63,419 nucleotides of DNA from Terriglobales bacterium. Its GTDB lineage: Bacteria; Acidobacteriota; Terriglobia; Terriglobales; Acidobacteriaceae. The notes under the pieces were generated by a model, which worked only from the letters and a program-made list of their open reading frames with translations, was not told the DNA's origin and ran no database searches. Shown here piece after piece: positions 45,042-54,521 of the stretch. Location: the NCBI GenBank assembly GCA_035624455.1, contig DASPRM010000092.1, forward strand, positions 1 through 63,419, written 5' to 3'. Position numbers and translations under genes: made by a program. How positions within the stretch are numbered: the stretch's first letter is position 1; each line of letters opens with the position of its first letter.

Positions 45042-47927
45042 CTATCGCCGGACACCCGTCTCCAGGGCAGGGGAAACAGTTCCCTGCACGACGGCGAGCA
45101 ACTGTTTGAGACCTACTTCAACATTGCGGCCAAGATCGATGCGAATCGCCCGGCGATGGCGACGCGACAGCGACTCAAAATCACCCAATGCCTGCGCCTG
45201 CTTCAGGATGCCGAAGGAGAAAACCTCGCCGGGAATCTTGACGTCCTCGACATCTTCGGAAGTGATCTGGATGAAGACGCCACTATCCAGGCCGCCTTGG
45301 TGGAGCTGGCTGGTGGAGTGCAAGAAACGCGGGCCATAACCAGTGGTAGTGGCAGCGTGAGTCTGATTGCGAATCAGCACTCGCATCTGTTGCAGCAGAT
45401 CGTCGTACTGCGGCAGCTCGTCGATGTATTGGGTGATCGCTACGTAGTCCCCGGGTCGGACTCGCGCCAAGTGCGCTTGTATGGCGTCCGACAGCGAGGA
45501 ACTCCCGTTGGCCAGTGCGGAGCGATTTTCAGAATCACTGAGCACATGAATGGATCCCTCAGTAACAATCAGCTCCTGCTGTGCGAGCTTGCCGTTCTTG
45601 GAGTATTCCGCCAGCAGGCGCCTGGTGTTGTCCTTGGACTCCTGCACATTGGGCTGGTCGAAAGGATCGATGCCCAAAAGCTTGCCGGCAACCGGCGTGG
45701 CAAATTCCCATAGGAAGAATTCCTGGCCCAGATCCTGCGAATCGAGGAGGATGTGGCGAAGCACGGGATGGCCGGCAGCTTGCAGCGCTTCCAGCTTGCG
45801 CTCGATGTCAGGTGAGGTAACCGACTTTGTGCGGATGTAGACGAACACGCGGTCATCGCCGTAAATCTCAGGAGGACCTAAAGGCTCGCCGGCAACCGGC
45901 ACGATGCCCTTGCCTTCCTTGCCCGTACTCTCGGCGATGAGCTGCTCGATCCAGAGGGCGAGTGAGTCGATCGGAGGTGGAGTGATAAACGTCACCTTGT
46001 TACGCCCGGCGTTCGCCAAAGCTCCGATAGCGGCGCCGAGGCGCAGGCCGGGATTCTCATTGGCAGGAACAGCAGCAGAGCACGCATGCATGGCTTCGAC
46101 AGCATGGCCCAGCAGAGCTGAAAACGGCCCTCCCATTACGGCCAGAGGGACCATGCCGAAGTAGGAGAGAGCAGAGTAACGCCCACCGATGTCCGCCGGG
46201 TTGAGAAAAACTCGCCGGAATCCGTTGCGCTCAGCTTCCTGCTGCAGCTGGGTTCCGGGATCGGTGATGGCAACGAAATTCTCTCCCGCCTTCTTTCCGC
46301 GAATCTGCTTCACGCGATCGAAGAAGTACCGGTAAAACATTTGCGGTTCGGTCGTGGTGCCGGACTTGGAGGAGACGATGAACAGCGTCTTCTGCAGATT
46401 GATCTGCTGCTCGAGATGCAGAATGGCGGCAGGAACCGTGGAATCGAGCACGTGCAGTCGCGGAGAGCCATTACGCCTGCCGAATGTGAGGCTGAGGACC
46501 TCAGGACAAAGGCTGGAGCCGCCCATGCCGAGAACTACTGCATCCTCAAATCCGGCTCCGCGGACTTCCTCATCGAAAGCAGCCAGATCAGGCAAGTCTT
46601 CCGTGACGAGCTGGGGTACGGTAAGCCAGCCGAGAGCGTTGGAGATGGTCTTCTGATGTTCGGGTTCAGACTTCCAGACAGTGGAGTCTTTCTTCCAGGC
46701 GCGAGCAACATAATCCTGTTTTTCCAGCCCCTTGAGGGCTTCGTCCACTGTGGACTGATATTTGCCCAGCGCCGCAGTGTGGCGCTCCAGTATGGCGCTG
46801 ACAACCTCGTCGCGCCGGTCGCGAATCACTTCCAGCAACTGCTCATAGGATTCAGCGAAAAGCCTGACACCATCAACCGTGAGCTTGTCGGTAACGGCCT
46901 TGAAGTCAATCCCAAGAGCCTTGAGTTCGGCGAAGACTTTGTGCGCTTCGTCGAGGCCTTTTTCCAGTGTGAGTGTGGGTTTTCCATGGTCACGGTAGGC
47001 GTCGATGGTTTGCGGAGGCATAGTGTCCACGGTATCGGGACCGATAAGCGTCTCCACGTACATCACATCCGAATACTTGGGATTCTTGGTGCTGGTGGAA
47101 GCCCACAGCGGCCGCTGAACTCGCGCACCCCTGGCCTTGAGCGTGGCAAATCGAGACGAATTGAAAATGCGTTTAAACGAATCGTACGCCAGCTTGGCGT
47201 TAGCTATCGCCGCCTGGCCGTGAAGAGCGGAAATGCGGTTCTTAAGGGCCTGATCTGTCGTCTGGGCAAGCCTCTTATCCAGTTCCTTGTCGACCGCCGT
47301 GTCGATTCGGCTTACGAAGAAGCTGGCTACCGAGGCGATATTGTTGATCGGCTGCGCCGCGGCTACGCGCCTCTCCAGGCCCTTGATATAGGCTTCCGTG
47401 ACCTGCTCGTAGACTTCAACCGAAAAAATCAGGGTTACATTGATGTTCAGCCCGGAAGCAATCAACTCCTCGATGGCCGGCAGTCCTTCCGCTGTGCCCG
47501 GCACCTTGATCATGACGTTAGGGCGATTGAGTTGAGTAAACAGGGCCTTTGCTTCCTTGATAGTACGGGCTGTGTCGTGCGCCAGCAGGGGCGAAACTTC
47601 CAGGCTGACATAGCCGTCATTGCCCTTATGGCGGTCGTAAACTCCGCGAAAGGAATCTGCCGCGCCTGCGATGTCTTCGGTGACCAGTGCGTCATAGATC
47701 TCTGTCACACTGGCGCCTTTTCGAGCCAGGGCGCGCAAGCTGTCGGCATAGTCATTGCTGCCGCTGATGGCTTTTTCGAAGATGGTCGGGTTGGAGGTGA
47801 GTCCGCGCAGGTCATCTTCGCGAATCATTTTCTTCAACTCACCACTGGTCAGAAGCGCGCGACGGATCTGATCCATCCAAACGCTCTGCCCGAGGGCTCC
47901 GAGTTGAACCAGTGGATTGGGGTTCAT
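45042..47927 (-). CDS. tal-pgi: Bifunctional transaldolase/glucose-6-phosphate isomerase
   Basis: 961 residues, a natural fusion. N-terminal transaldolase (about 1-380) has LTSNPTIFEKAI, Schiff-base Lys in NVMIKVPGT and the long-form GHGQAAIANAKLAY-like region. The C-terminal half (about 390-961) is phosphoglucose isomerase with GMGGSSLCPEVL, the SKSGTTTEP substrate loop, and ITDPGTQLQQEAERNGF; the last 100 residues lack strong landmarks. Such fusions occur in acidobacteria, cyanobacteria and some actinobacteria. It connects glucose 6-phosphate, fructose 6-phosphate and the non-oxidative pentose phosphate steps with Tkt. Confidence 0.93.
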   Translation of the reverse strand: MNPNPLVQLGALGQSVWMDQIRRALLTSGELKKMIREDDLRGLTSNPTIFEKAISGSNDYADSLRALARKGASVTEIYDALVTEDIAGAADSFRGVYDRHKGNDGYVSLEVSPLLAHDTARTIKEAKALFTQLNRPNVMIKVPGTAEGLPAIEELIASGLNINVTLIFSVEVYEQVTEAYIKGLERRVAAAQPINNIASVASFFVSRIDTAVDKELDKRLAQTTDQALKNRISALHGQAAIANAKLAYDSFKRIFNSSRFATLKARGARVQRPLWASTSTKNPKYSDVMYVETLIGPDTVDTMPPQTIDAYRDHGKPTLTLEKGLDEAHKVFAELKALGIDFKAVTDKLTVDGVRLFAESYEQLLEVIRDRRDEVVSAILERHTAALGKYQSTVDEALKGLEKQDYVARAWKKDSTVWKSEPEHQKTISNALGWLTVPQLVTEDLPDLAAFDEEVRGAGFEDAVVLGMGGSSLCPEVLSLTFGRRNGSPRLHVLDSTVPAAILHLEQQINLQKTLFIVSSKSGTTTEPQMFYRYFFDRVKQIRGKKAGENFVAITDPGTQLQQEAERNGFRRVFLNPADIGGRYSALSYFGMVPLAVMGGPFSALLGHAVEAMHACSAAVPANENPGLRLGAAIGALANAGRNKVTFITPPPIDSLALWIEQLIAESTGKEGKGIVPVAGEPLGPPEIYGDDRVFVYIRTKSVTSPDIERKLEALQAAGHPVLRHILLDSQDLGQEFFLWEFATPVAGKLLGIDPFDQPNVQESKDNTRRLLAEYSKNGKLAQQELIVTEGSIHVLSDSENRSALANGSSSLSDAIQAHLARVRPGDYVAITQYIDELPQYDDLLQQMRVLIRNQTHAATTTGYGPRFLHSTSQLHQGGLDSGVFIQITSEDVEDVKIPGEVFSFGILKQAQALGDFESLSRRHRRAIRIDLGRNVEVGLKQLLAVVQGTVSPALETGVRR

Positions 47928-47984
47928 AGGACTCCTCGCAAACCGTTGTCAGTATCGGGTTAAGCCACACCGACGTTCAGTTCC

Positions 47985-48015
47985 GGGTCATGCTGAGCGA
48001 AGCGAAGCATCTCTG
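47985..48015. repeat. Dispersed GGTCATGCTGAGCGAAGCG element
   Basis: A short copy of the TCATCCTGAGC-GAAG family lies in the 186-base gap between tal-pgi and tkt, reading GGGTCATGCTGAGCGAAGCG and then AAGCATCTCTG. Confidence 0.5.
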
Positions 48016-48113
48016 GGTTTTGATCGTGCCCAGTTTCTAGCCGTCCTTTGGCTAGTGAGGGAGGTCGCGTCATAGAATCGACAGCCGATGCCAACTCCTG
48101 CCGCGGAACCCGG

Positions 48114-50198
48114 CTAACCGTTTTTTACTGTCTGCAGCGCAGCTTTGGCTTCGGCGACCACGTGTTCAACAGTAAAGCCGAAGCCTTTCATCACATCCTT
48201 GATCGGAGCGGATGCACCGAAATCGCTGTGGGTAACGGTGCGTCCTTCATCCCCGATGTATTCGCGCCAACCCAAGGCGGTGCCAGCCTCCACCGCAACG
48301 CGGGCAGGAACCGCGGCCGGAAAAACGCTTTCCTTGTATTCCGCAGATTGCTTCTCGAACAGACGCCAGGAGGGGAAACTTACTACCCGGCAGCGAATTC
48401 CTTCCGCCGTCAATTGCTCATAGGCTCCGATACAGAGCTGAACCTCCGAGCCGCTCGACATCAGGATCACTTCAGGCTGGCCTTTGGAATCCGCCAGAAT
48501 GTAAGCGCCATTGCGCAAGCCCTCCGCGGAAGCATATTTCGCGCGATCGAACGTAGGTATGGCCTGACGGGTAAGAACGAGTGCGATGGGCTGATCCTTG
48601 GTGGTCATGATCACGCGCCAGGCCTCTGCGACCTCGTTGGCATCGGCAGGACGAATCAGAATCAGGCGAGGCATCGCCCGCAGGGACATCAGTTGCTCAA
48701 TGGGCTGGTGCGTTGGTCCATCCTCACCGAGGCCTATGGAGTCGTGAGTATAAATAAAGATGGACGGGATATCCATCAGCGCCGCCAGGCGCACGGCGGG
48801 TCGCATATAGTCCGAGAAGATGAAAAAGGTTGAACCAAAAGCACGCAGCTTGGACAGGGTCATACCGTTAACGATTGCGCCCATCCCGTGCTCACGGATT
48901 CCAAAGTGAAAATTCCGGCCACCATAGCTTCCTACTTCGAACGACTCAGCGCCGGAGATTAAGGTTTTTGTTGAAGGCGCCAGGTCAGCGGAGCCGCCCA
49001 GCAGCCAGGGCACATGCTTGGCAATCGCGTTTTCAACTTTGTTAGAGGAGTCGCGGCTCGCCACGCCCTTGGCGTCTGCGGGAAACTTCGGGATGTCGCT
49101 CTCCCATCCCGGAGGCAATTCTCCTGCCTGAATGCGGTCCCACTCGGTGCCTAGGTCAGAGTAGGTACGTCGATACTGGGCCAGCTGCGCATTCCACTCC
49201 TGCTCCAACTTTTGGCCGCGATCGATCGCCTGGCGCATGTGTTCGCTGACCTGCGCCGGAATCAGGAATTTGGCGTCTACCGGCCAGCCATAAACCGCTT
49301 TGGTGAGGCGAACCTCGTCCTCTCCCAGGGCCTCGCCGTGAGCTTCCTTGGTGTCCTGCTTATGCGGAGAACCCCACCCGATGTGGCTGTTGACGATGAT
49401 CAACGTCGGACGGGACTCTTCCCGCTGAGCGGCGCGCAAAGCCGTGTCGAAGAGGCTAAGATCATTGGCATCGGGAACGCGAATGACATTCCAGTGATAA
49501 CCGTTGAAGCGATTGGCAACATCGTCGCTATAGGCTAAGGCGGTGTCGCCCTCAATGGAGATATGGTTGTTGTCGTAAATCCAAATCAGGTTTGAAAGCG
49601 CCAGATGTCCCGCAATCGAGGCCGCTTCGTGAGAGATGCCCTCCTCCAGGTCGCCATCGCTGCAGATCGCGTAGACGCGATAATCGATCAGCGTTTGGCC
49701 GGGCTTATTGAATTGAGCCTCGAACCAGCGCTCGGCGATGGCCATGCCTACCGAGGTTCCGACTCCCTGGCCAAGGGGCCCGGTCGTGGTTTCGGCTCCC
49801 GGAACCAGGTGATATTCGGGGTGCCCCGGGGTCTTCGACCCCCACTGCCGAAAACGTTTGAGTTCATCGAGCGACAGGTCATATCCGGTCAGGTGAAGCA
49901 TCGAGTAGAGCAGCATGGAGGCGTGGCCGGCGGAGAGCACGAAGCGATCACGATTGGGCCAGTGCGGGTTGTGTGGATTGTGACGCAGGAAGCGGTCCCA
50001 CAGTACGTAGGCCACCGGCGCCAAGGCCATCGGGGTGCCAGGGTGTCCGCTGTTTGCTTTTTGCACGCCATCCATCGACAGGGTGCGAATGGTGTTGATG
50101 CAGAGCAGATCCAGTTGAGCCGGAGTCAGATTGGTGCCGGGCCAATTGGCATCTACTTCAGGGCTGGGGGCGACAGGAATTTCTACTTGGTGTGCCAC
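48114..50198 (-). CDS. tkt: Transketolase
   Basis: 694 residues of normal length. ThDP-binding motif GDGDLEEGISHEAASIAGHLALSNLIWIYDNN (read as CSDGDLEEG ... YDNNHIS), N-terminal SGHPGTPMALAPVAYVLW, second-domain Glu in FGIREHGMG, and HDSIGLGEDGPTHQP. It swaps two-carbon units in the pentose phosphate pathway. Ordered between GH15 (32 bases upstream) and tal-pgi. Confidence 0.96.
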   Translation of the reverse strand: MAHQVEIPVAPSPEVDANWPGTNLTPAQLDLLCINTIRTLSMDGVQKANSGHPGTPMALAPVAYVLWDRFLRHNPHNPHWPNRDRFVLSAGHASMLLYSMLHLTGYDLSLDELKRFRQWGSKTPGHPEYHLVPGAETTTGPLGQGVGTSVGMAIAERWFEAQFNKPGQTLIDYRVYAICSDGDLEEGISHEAASIAGHLALSNLIWIYDNNHISIEGDTALAYSDDVANRFNGYHWNVIRVPDANDLSLFDTALRAAQREESRPTLIIVNSHIGWGSPHKQDTKEAHGEALGEDEVRLTKAVYGWPVDAKFLIPAQVSEHMRQAIDRGQKLEQEWNAQLAQYRRTYSDLGTEWDRIQAGELPPGWESDIPKFPADAKGVASRDSSNKVENAIAKHVPWLLGGSADLAPSTKTLISGAESFEVGSYGGRNFHFGIREHGMGAIVNGMTLSKLRAFGSTFFIFSDYMRPAVRLAALMDIPSIFIYTHDSIGLGEDGPTHQPIEQLMSLRAMPRLILIRPADANEVAEAWRVIMTTKDQPIALVLTRQAIPTFDRAKYASAEGLRNGAYILADSKGQPEVILMSSGSEVQLCIGAYEQLTAEGIRCRVVSFPSWRLFEKQSAEYKESVFPAAVPARVAVEAGTALGWREYIGDEGRTVTHSDFGASAPIKDVMKGFGFTVEHVVAEAKAALQTVKNG

Positions 50199-50230
50199 AG
50201 GTCTCCACCTTTCCGCTGCTTACGGTTGTC

Positions 50231-52639
50231 TTATGGGCGAATCTCCACCTTGAAGTCCGCACCCTGCCAGGCGTTCTCCTCAACCCAGCGGAAGGTGAAG
50301 CGAACCGGAGACTTCTGCCCAGATGAGATGGCGATGTCCACAAAATGGATTCCGATTGATGTTGCCGTCGAATGGGTGTCGTTCGCGGTTTCCCATTCGT
50401 CCTTTGTCCAATGAAGAATGAATTCCGAAGCCGCCAGAATTCGTAGGCGTCCTCCGGCGGGGACCGACCGCACCTGGCGATTAAACTTCCAGACCTCTAT
50501 GGATTTCCGCTGGCCACTCCCGCCAGCGTAGCGTTCATGGATCAGAGGAAGGCAATCGAAAACCCTCCCCTCCGCTTGTGAGCGTAGAAGCTTGATGTAT
50601 TCCGCGTGTGCCCACATCAGGGGAATGGCAGCACCTGTGGGGCGTCCGAGAAACAGACGCCGTTTGGGGTTATCTGGCTGGTCCCAGACCTGTTCCGGAA
50701 TCAGTCCAATGCCATTGGAAAAGTTTTCCATGGCATGGATATAGGGTTCGGCGTCGCGTCCGGCAGCTATCTCGTAATGCCCACGCTCTCCGGTCAGCAA
50801 CGGCCAAAGGCGTCCGACACCCCACCCGGAGAACGAAGAACCGTCGTCTCGGTCGCCATAACCATCATGATTGTATCGATGCCAGGAGGGCCCCAGAGGT
50901 GTCTCAACTTTCAGAATGGCATCGCAAACCCGCAGAGAGTCGACGATGAGAGGGTCGTCTGCGCGCCGTATGCCAAACCGAACCAGCTCCAGAAAACCGG
51001 GATCAACAATGTCCCTAGCCGGGAAACGAGTTTGGGTCCCAGGCGGACGATTAGCGAGAGTGACGATGCCGGTGTTGGGATCTTCGTCGCCGGTTGAACC
51101 CTCACCGCTGCTGGCTGGGTTAATGCGAATGTAATGGCGAGAAATGCCGGGCACCAGTGTGCCTTGCGTGGTCACCGTCCAGGGCTCTACGTGCGCCTCA
51201 AGAAAATCGGCGTATTCACGCACGAACTCGGCAGTTGCGGAGTCGCCGTGTTCTTCTATAAAGTCCGCGGCGCAGATCAGGGCAGTAATGTTCACCGCGA
51301 GCGTGTAAGGAGAGTAGCCACCCGCTTCCTCCCAGCGATCCTGCTTGGTAGCTGGCCCCTTGCGGATCAGGTATTCGCAAGCACGCAGTACCAGTAAATA
51401 GGGATCAAAATTCTCCAGGGCTTTGGCTTCCTTCAGCCGCCAGGCAAGAAGGATCGGAAAGGACACCTCATCGAGCTGCACACCTGTCCAGTAAGGCCTG
51501 CCGTCGATCCAGAAGTTCTGATAGAAACCGCCGTCCGCACGCTGCGAGACTGCCAGATAGATAAGGGCACGAAGCGGGGTGTTGACATCGCCAACGGCGA
51601 GCAGGGCACTGGCCAAGTTGACCATATCGCGTGTCCACACGAGATGGTAACCCCCCAGTTCGTCGTCTCCCTTGTCCTGTCCCCAGGGAATGCTTAGAGA
51701 GGCAATCATGGCCCCGGGGTAAAGCTTGTCTTCGTGTGCCAGCAACAGATTCACGCTGCGGGAGAAAACACGATAGTGGGAGTCACCATCAGAGAGCTTA
51801 GAAACCAAGCTGAAGCGTCGGCTCGTGCGATGCCACTGGTCGACGAAGTGCTCGTATGCGGTGGCGAACGGAATGCTGATGGACTGCACCAGGCAAGTGA
51901 CGGCGTCGTGCCGGGATTGGCCGAAAGCCAGCCCCAGCGTGAACTCGGTACCGAGGCTGAGATCGAGCTGGGCGGTGAGCGCTATATTGCCGTCGAGAGC
52001 CTGGGAATACTCCCAGTCCATCTTGTAGTTGTTGTTGAGGTCAGTCCAGCCGTCGCTTCTTCCGACATAACCGCAAGAACACTTCAGGAATGGAAAGTTT
52101 GTTCCTCCCAACGCCAGCCATACGCCGTCTTTGTAAGCGACCAGTATTTTCTTGCCTTTGATATCCAGCACTTCGCCATTGTTGTGCCAGCCGCCAATCT
52201 GAAGATGAGGAGCGCACAGCACGAAAAGCTGGAGACGAGAAAGAAGTTCGGGAGCAGCGCTCAGGCGGGCATGAGTCAGGACGCAATTTTGGTGCGGATC
52301 ACCGATGATCGTCTTGCGGATGCAATAGCGCTTCTGAGGGTCGGTATTGACGATTTCAAATCCCAGGGCGGATTCGGAAATGCAATCCAATTGGGTATCC
52401 AGACTGCGGCGTTCATCGTGAAAGAAGCTCTCACCGTCGGTGATCATGAACTGCATATCACGAATCTGGGGCTGGTCAATGGTGGGGTAATAAACCTCGG
52501 TAAGAGCGCCGCTGGCCACGGTGTACCAGACACGGCTGGAGGTAGAGTATGCCGTTCCGACCGCATCCTTGGCGCCACGGGTCCAGCGAGGTTCGATTCC
52601 GGGAGCGCCGGGGGCGAACGAGTTTTGCTCTTTGTTCAA
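50231..52639 (-). CDS. Glucan 1,4-alpha-glucosidase (GH15)
   Basis: 802 residues without a signal peptide, so cytoplasmic. An N-terminal beta-sandwich (GAKDAVGTAYSTSSRVWYT, about 1-270) precedes the alpha/alpha barrel. General-acid Glu lies at 437/438 in DRWEEAGGYSP and the general base Glu649 in IGLIPEQVWD. It releases glucose from alpha-glucans such as glycogen or dextrin; the C-terminal beta domain (about 710-802) is present. Directly followed by tkt and preceded by glucokinase, so its product glucose is phosphorylated at once. Confidence 0.9.
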   Translation of the reverse strand: MNKEQNSFAPGAPGIEPRWTRGAKDAVGTAYSTSSRVWYTVASGALTEVYYPTIDQPQIRDMQFMITDGESFFHDERRSLDTQLDCISESALGFEIVNTDPQKRYCIRKTIIGDPHQNCVLTHARLSAAPELLSRLQLFVLCAPHLQIGGWHNNGEVLDIKGKKILVAYKDGVWLALGGTNFPFLKCSCGYVGRSDGWTDLNNNYKMDWEYSQALDGNIALTAQLDLSLGTEFTLGLAFGQSRHDAVTCLVQSISIPFATAYEHFVDQWHRTSRRFSLVSKLSDGDSHYRVFSRSVNLLLAHEDKLYPGAMIASLSIPWGQDKGDDELGGYHLVWTRDMVNLASALLAVGDVNTPLRALIYLAVSQRADGGFYQNFWIDGRPYWTGVQLDEVSFPILLAWRLKEAKALENFDPYLLVLRACEYLIRKGPATKQDRWEEAGGYSPYTLAVNITALICAADFIEEHGDSATAEFVREYADFLEAHVEPWTVTTQGTLVPGISRHYIRINPASSGEGSTGDEDPNTGIVTLANRPPGTQTRFPARDIVDPGFLELVRFGIRRADDPLIVDSLRVCDAILKVETPLGPSWHRYNHDGYGDRDDGSSFSGWGVGRLWPLLTGERGHYEIAAGRDAEPYIHAMENFSNGIGLIPEQVWDQPDNPKRRLFLGRPTGAAIPLMWAHAEYIKLLRSQAEGRVFDCLPLIHERYAGGSGQRKSIEVWKFNRQVRSVPAGGRLRILAASEFILHWTKDEWETANDTHSTATSIGIHFVDIAISSGQKSPVRFTFRWVEENAWQGADFKVEIRP

Positions 52640-52660
52640 TTGGGTTCCCGATCTCGGTAC

Positions 52661-53707
52661 TCACTCCAGGGTGCTTGCCTGATTCTCCGCCAGATCCGCG
52701 TCTGGGTGACGAGTGATAACCGGCAGGCTTTGATCACCTGCCGCCAACAAGGTGTATCGGGCTGCTCCATATAGCCCGGTGCTCGGGTTCAGAATCACGT
52801 GAACCGGGATTCGTTCCAGCAAGCTGCCAAGCCGTCCCTTGTCCACAAACGACCGCATGAAAGTGCCATCCAGAAACTTCGTCGCGATCTTGGGAGCAAT
52901 ACCACCACCAACATAGACTCCGGCGACAGCCATCGACTTCAGGGCCAAATTTCCTGCCTCCGAACCATAGAGCGACACAAAAAGATCCAGGGCGTCGGAA
53001 GACAGCTTATCTTTGCTTTGCAATCCGAGTTCTGCGATGACCGCGTTGGGATCCTGGGAACGCATTCTGTCTGCTACCCGCGGGTCCTCTTTCTGGCGCC
53101 CCGAGTCTCGCAGAAATTTATAAATATTCGATAAACCTGGACCGGAAAGGATTCGTTCCCAGCTGACGTGTCCATAAATTTCGATCAGATAGTTCAGCAG
53201 GTCGATTTCCAGAGGGTCACGCGGGGAAAAGTCGCAATGCCCGCCTTCGGAAGGGCTGGGAACGTGGCGTTGACCATTCCAGAAGAGGATCGACTCTCCC
53301 AGGCCGGTGCCGGCGGCAATCAGAGCGGCGTTGCCCGTGCCGCGTGCGCCTCCATTCAATGTTTGTAGCTCATTTGGCTGAAGCACACCGATACCCCACG
53401 CGGTGGCTTCCAAGTCATTAAGCAGCCATACTTTCTGTACTCCGAGATGATCGCGCAGGACATTTGCGTTTAAGGACCAGGGAAGATTCGTGATGCGCGC
53501 CGCCCCATCGACCACGGGGCCGGGCACTCCCAGGCAAATGGCTTCCGGAACGTCGCGTGCCCCGACAAAGGTAGTGATCAGTGCTTCCAGGGTAGGGAAG
53601 TTGGCGCTAGGCAACAAACGATCCAGAATCAGATCCAATCCGGTGGGGGTGCGCGCAAACAGCGCCAGGTGCGCCTTGGTTCCGCCGATATCGCCAGCCA
53701 GTACCAT
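52661..53707 (-). CDS. glk: Glucokinase
   Basis: About 348 residues from the ATG at 53707; a GTG 11 codons upstream is the alternative. ASKHA-fold ATP motif LAGDIGGTKAHLALF, sugar-binding LPWSLNANVLRDHL with WLLNDLEATAWG, AAGTGLGE and EGGHCDFSPRD. It phosphorylates glucose for Zwf and Pgi. First gene of the minus-strand carbon cluster; the promoter should lie in 53741-53880, shared with the divergent basic protein gene. Confidence 0.93.
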   Translation of the reverse strand: MVLAGDIGGTKAHLALFARTPTGLDLILDRLLPSANFPTLEALITTFVGARDVPEAICLGVPGPVVDGAARITNLPWSLNANVLRDHLGVQKVWLLNDLEATAWGIGVLQPNELQTLNGGARGTGNAALIAAGTGLGESILFWNGQRHVPSPSEGGHCDFSPRDPLEIDLLNYLIEIYGHVSWERILSGPGLSNIYKFLRDSGRQKEDPRVADRMRSQDPNAVIAELGLQSKDKLSSDALDLFVSLYGSEAGNLALKSMAVAGVYVGGGIAPKIATKFLDGTFMRSFVDKGRLGSLLERIPVHVILNPSTGLYGAARYTLLAAGDQSLPVITRHPDADLAENQASTLE

Positions 53708-53880
53708 CACAGGCAATCGACCTCTCAAAGAATTCAACACCGTACTCGTGCGGTGACTTCTGTGTCAACCGAGGCGCGGCTAACCCCTTATTCCTACAGG
53801 AATCTACGCATGCGATTACCACATGTGCTCGATAGTTTTTTGTTGCACTGATTTCTAAGCTCGTAAGCAGGAGCATGTTT

Positions 53881-54375
53881 ATGCCGGAAAAAGAAACCAT
53901 TGAGAGAGCACAGGAAGATGCGCGGGAAGGCAAGTCGCCAAGCACGCAGGCCGGCGAATTTGTCCGCGAGGAAATGCATCACGTGCGGGAAGGGAAGCAC
54001 GGCGCACGCAATACCAAGCAGGCGATAGCCATCGGGCTCTCGAAGGCGCGCCGCGCGGGAGTAACCCTGAAACCACCTGCTAAGGGCAAGGCGTCTGCTA
54101 AGACCCGGAAGCAGGCTGAACGCGCATATCGTCGCGGAAAGAGTTTTTCACGGCGCAAGCCGTCGAGCACCCGTTCACGGGCAGTCCGAGGTGCACTGAA
54201 GAGAGAAGGCAAATCGGCAGCCTCGCCCGGCTCGCTATCGCGGCAGGCGCACACCGCCGCCCGGAAACGCGGAAGCACTGCCCGCAGCCGCGCCGCCAAG
54301 AAGGCTGCCCGTACCCGTCAACGCCGGGGAAGCGGCAGGTCAACACGGAGAACGGCAAGCACACGCTCTCGTTAA
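53881..54375 (+). CDS. Histone-like basic protein with DUF6496-type core
   Basis: 164 residues from the ATG at 53881, chosen because AGGAG lies 7 bases upstream; the ATG at 53875 is too close to it. The N-terminal 70 residues resemble DUF6496 small proteins (EFVREEMHHVREGKHGARNT then KQAIAIGLSKARRAGV). The C-terminal 95 residues are a Lys/Arg/Ser/Ala-rich tail with histone H1-like repeats (SRRKPSSTRSRAVRG and SRAAKKAARTRQRRG). DNA binding is likely, perhaps nucleoid compaction in stress. It lies between the carbon operon and the accessory region. Confidence 0.7.
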   Translation: MPEKETIERAQEDAREGKSPSTQAGEFVREEMHHVREGKHGARNTKQAIAIGLSKARRAGVTLKPPAKGKASAKTRKQAERAYRRGKSFSRRKPSSTRSRAVRGALKREGKSAASPGSLSRQAHTAARKRGSTARSRAAKKAARTRQRRGSGRSTRRTASTRSR

Positions 54376-54521
54376 CTGGGCACGCTTGGGCTAGGTAGTT
54401 TGGCTAGCTGAGATTGATTTTTTCTGCGGGAGCGAATCCACGGGTGGAAATTGCGGGTATTCTTAATACAGGTGATGCGAGCAAGATCAGTCCGCGGCAT
54501 CGTTGGAAGAAGGAGTGCCCG

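Noticed and set aside
46341-47963. Plus-strand open frame of 540 codons opposite tal-pgi
   Set aside because: Shadow of the conserved fusion gene; no family features.
51734-52774. Plus-strand open frame opposite GH15 and glk
   Set aside because: Antisense to two conserved enzymes without domain-like sequence.
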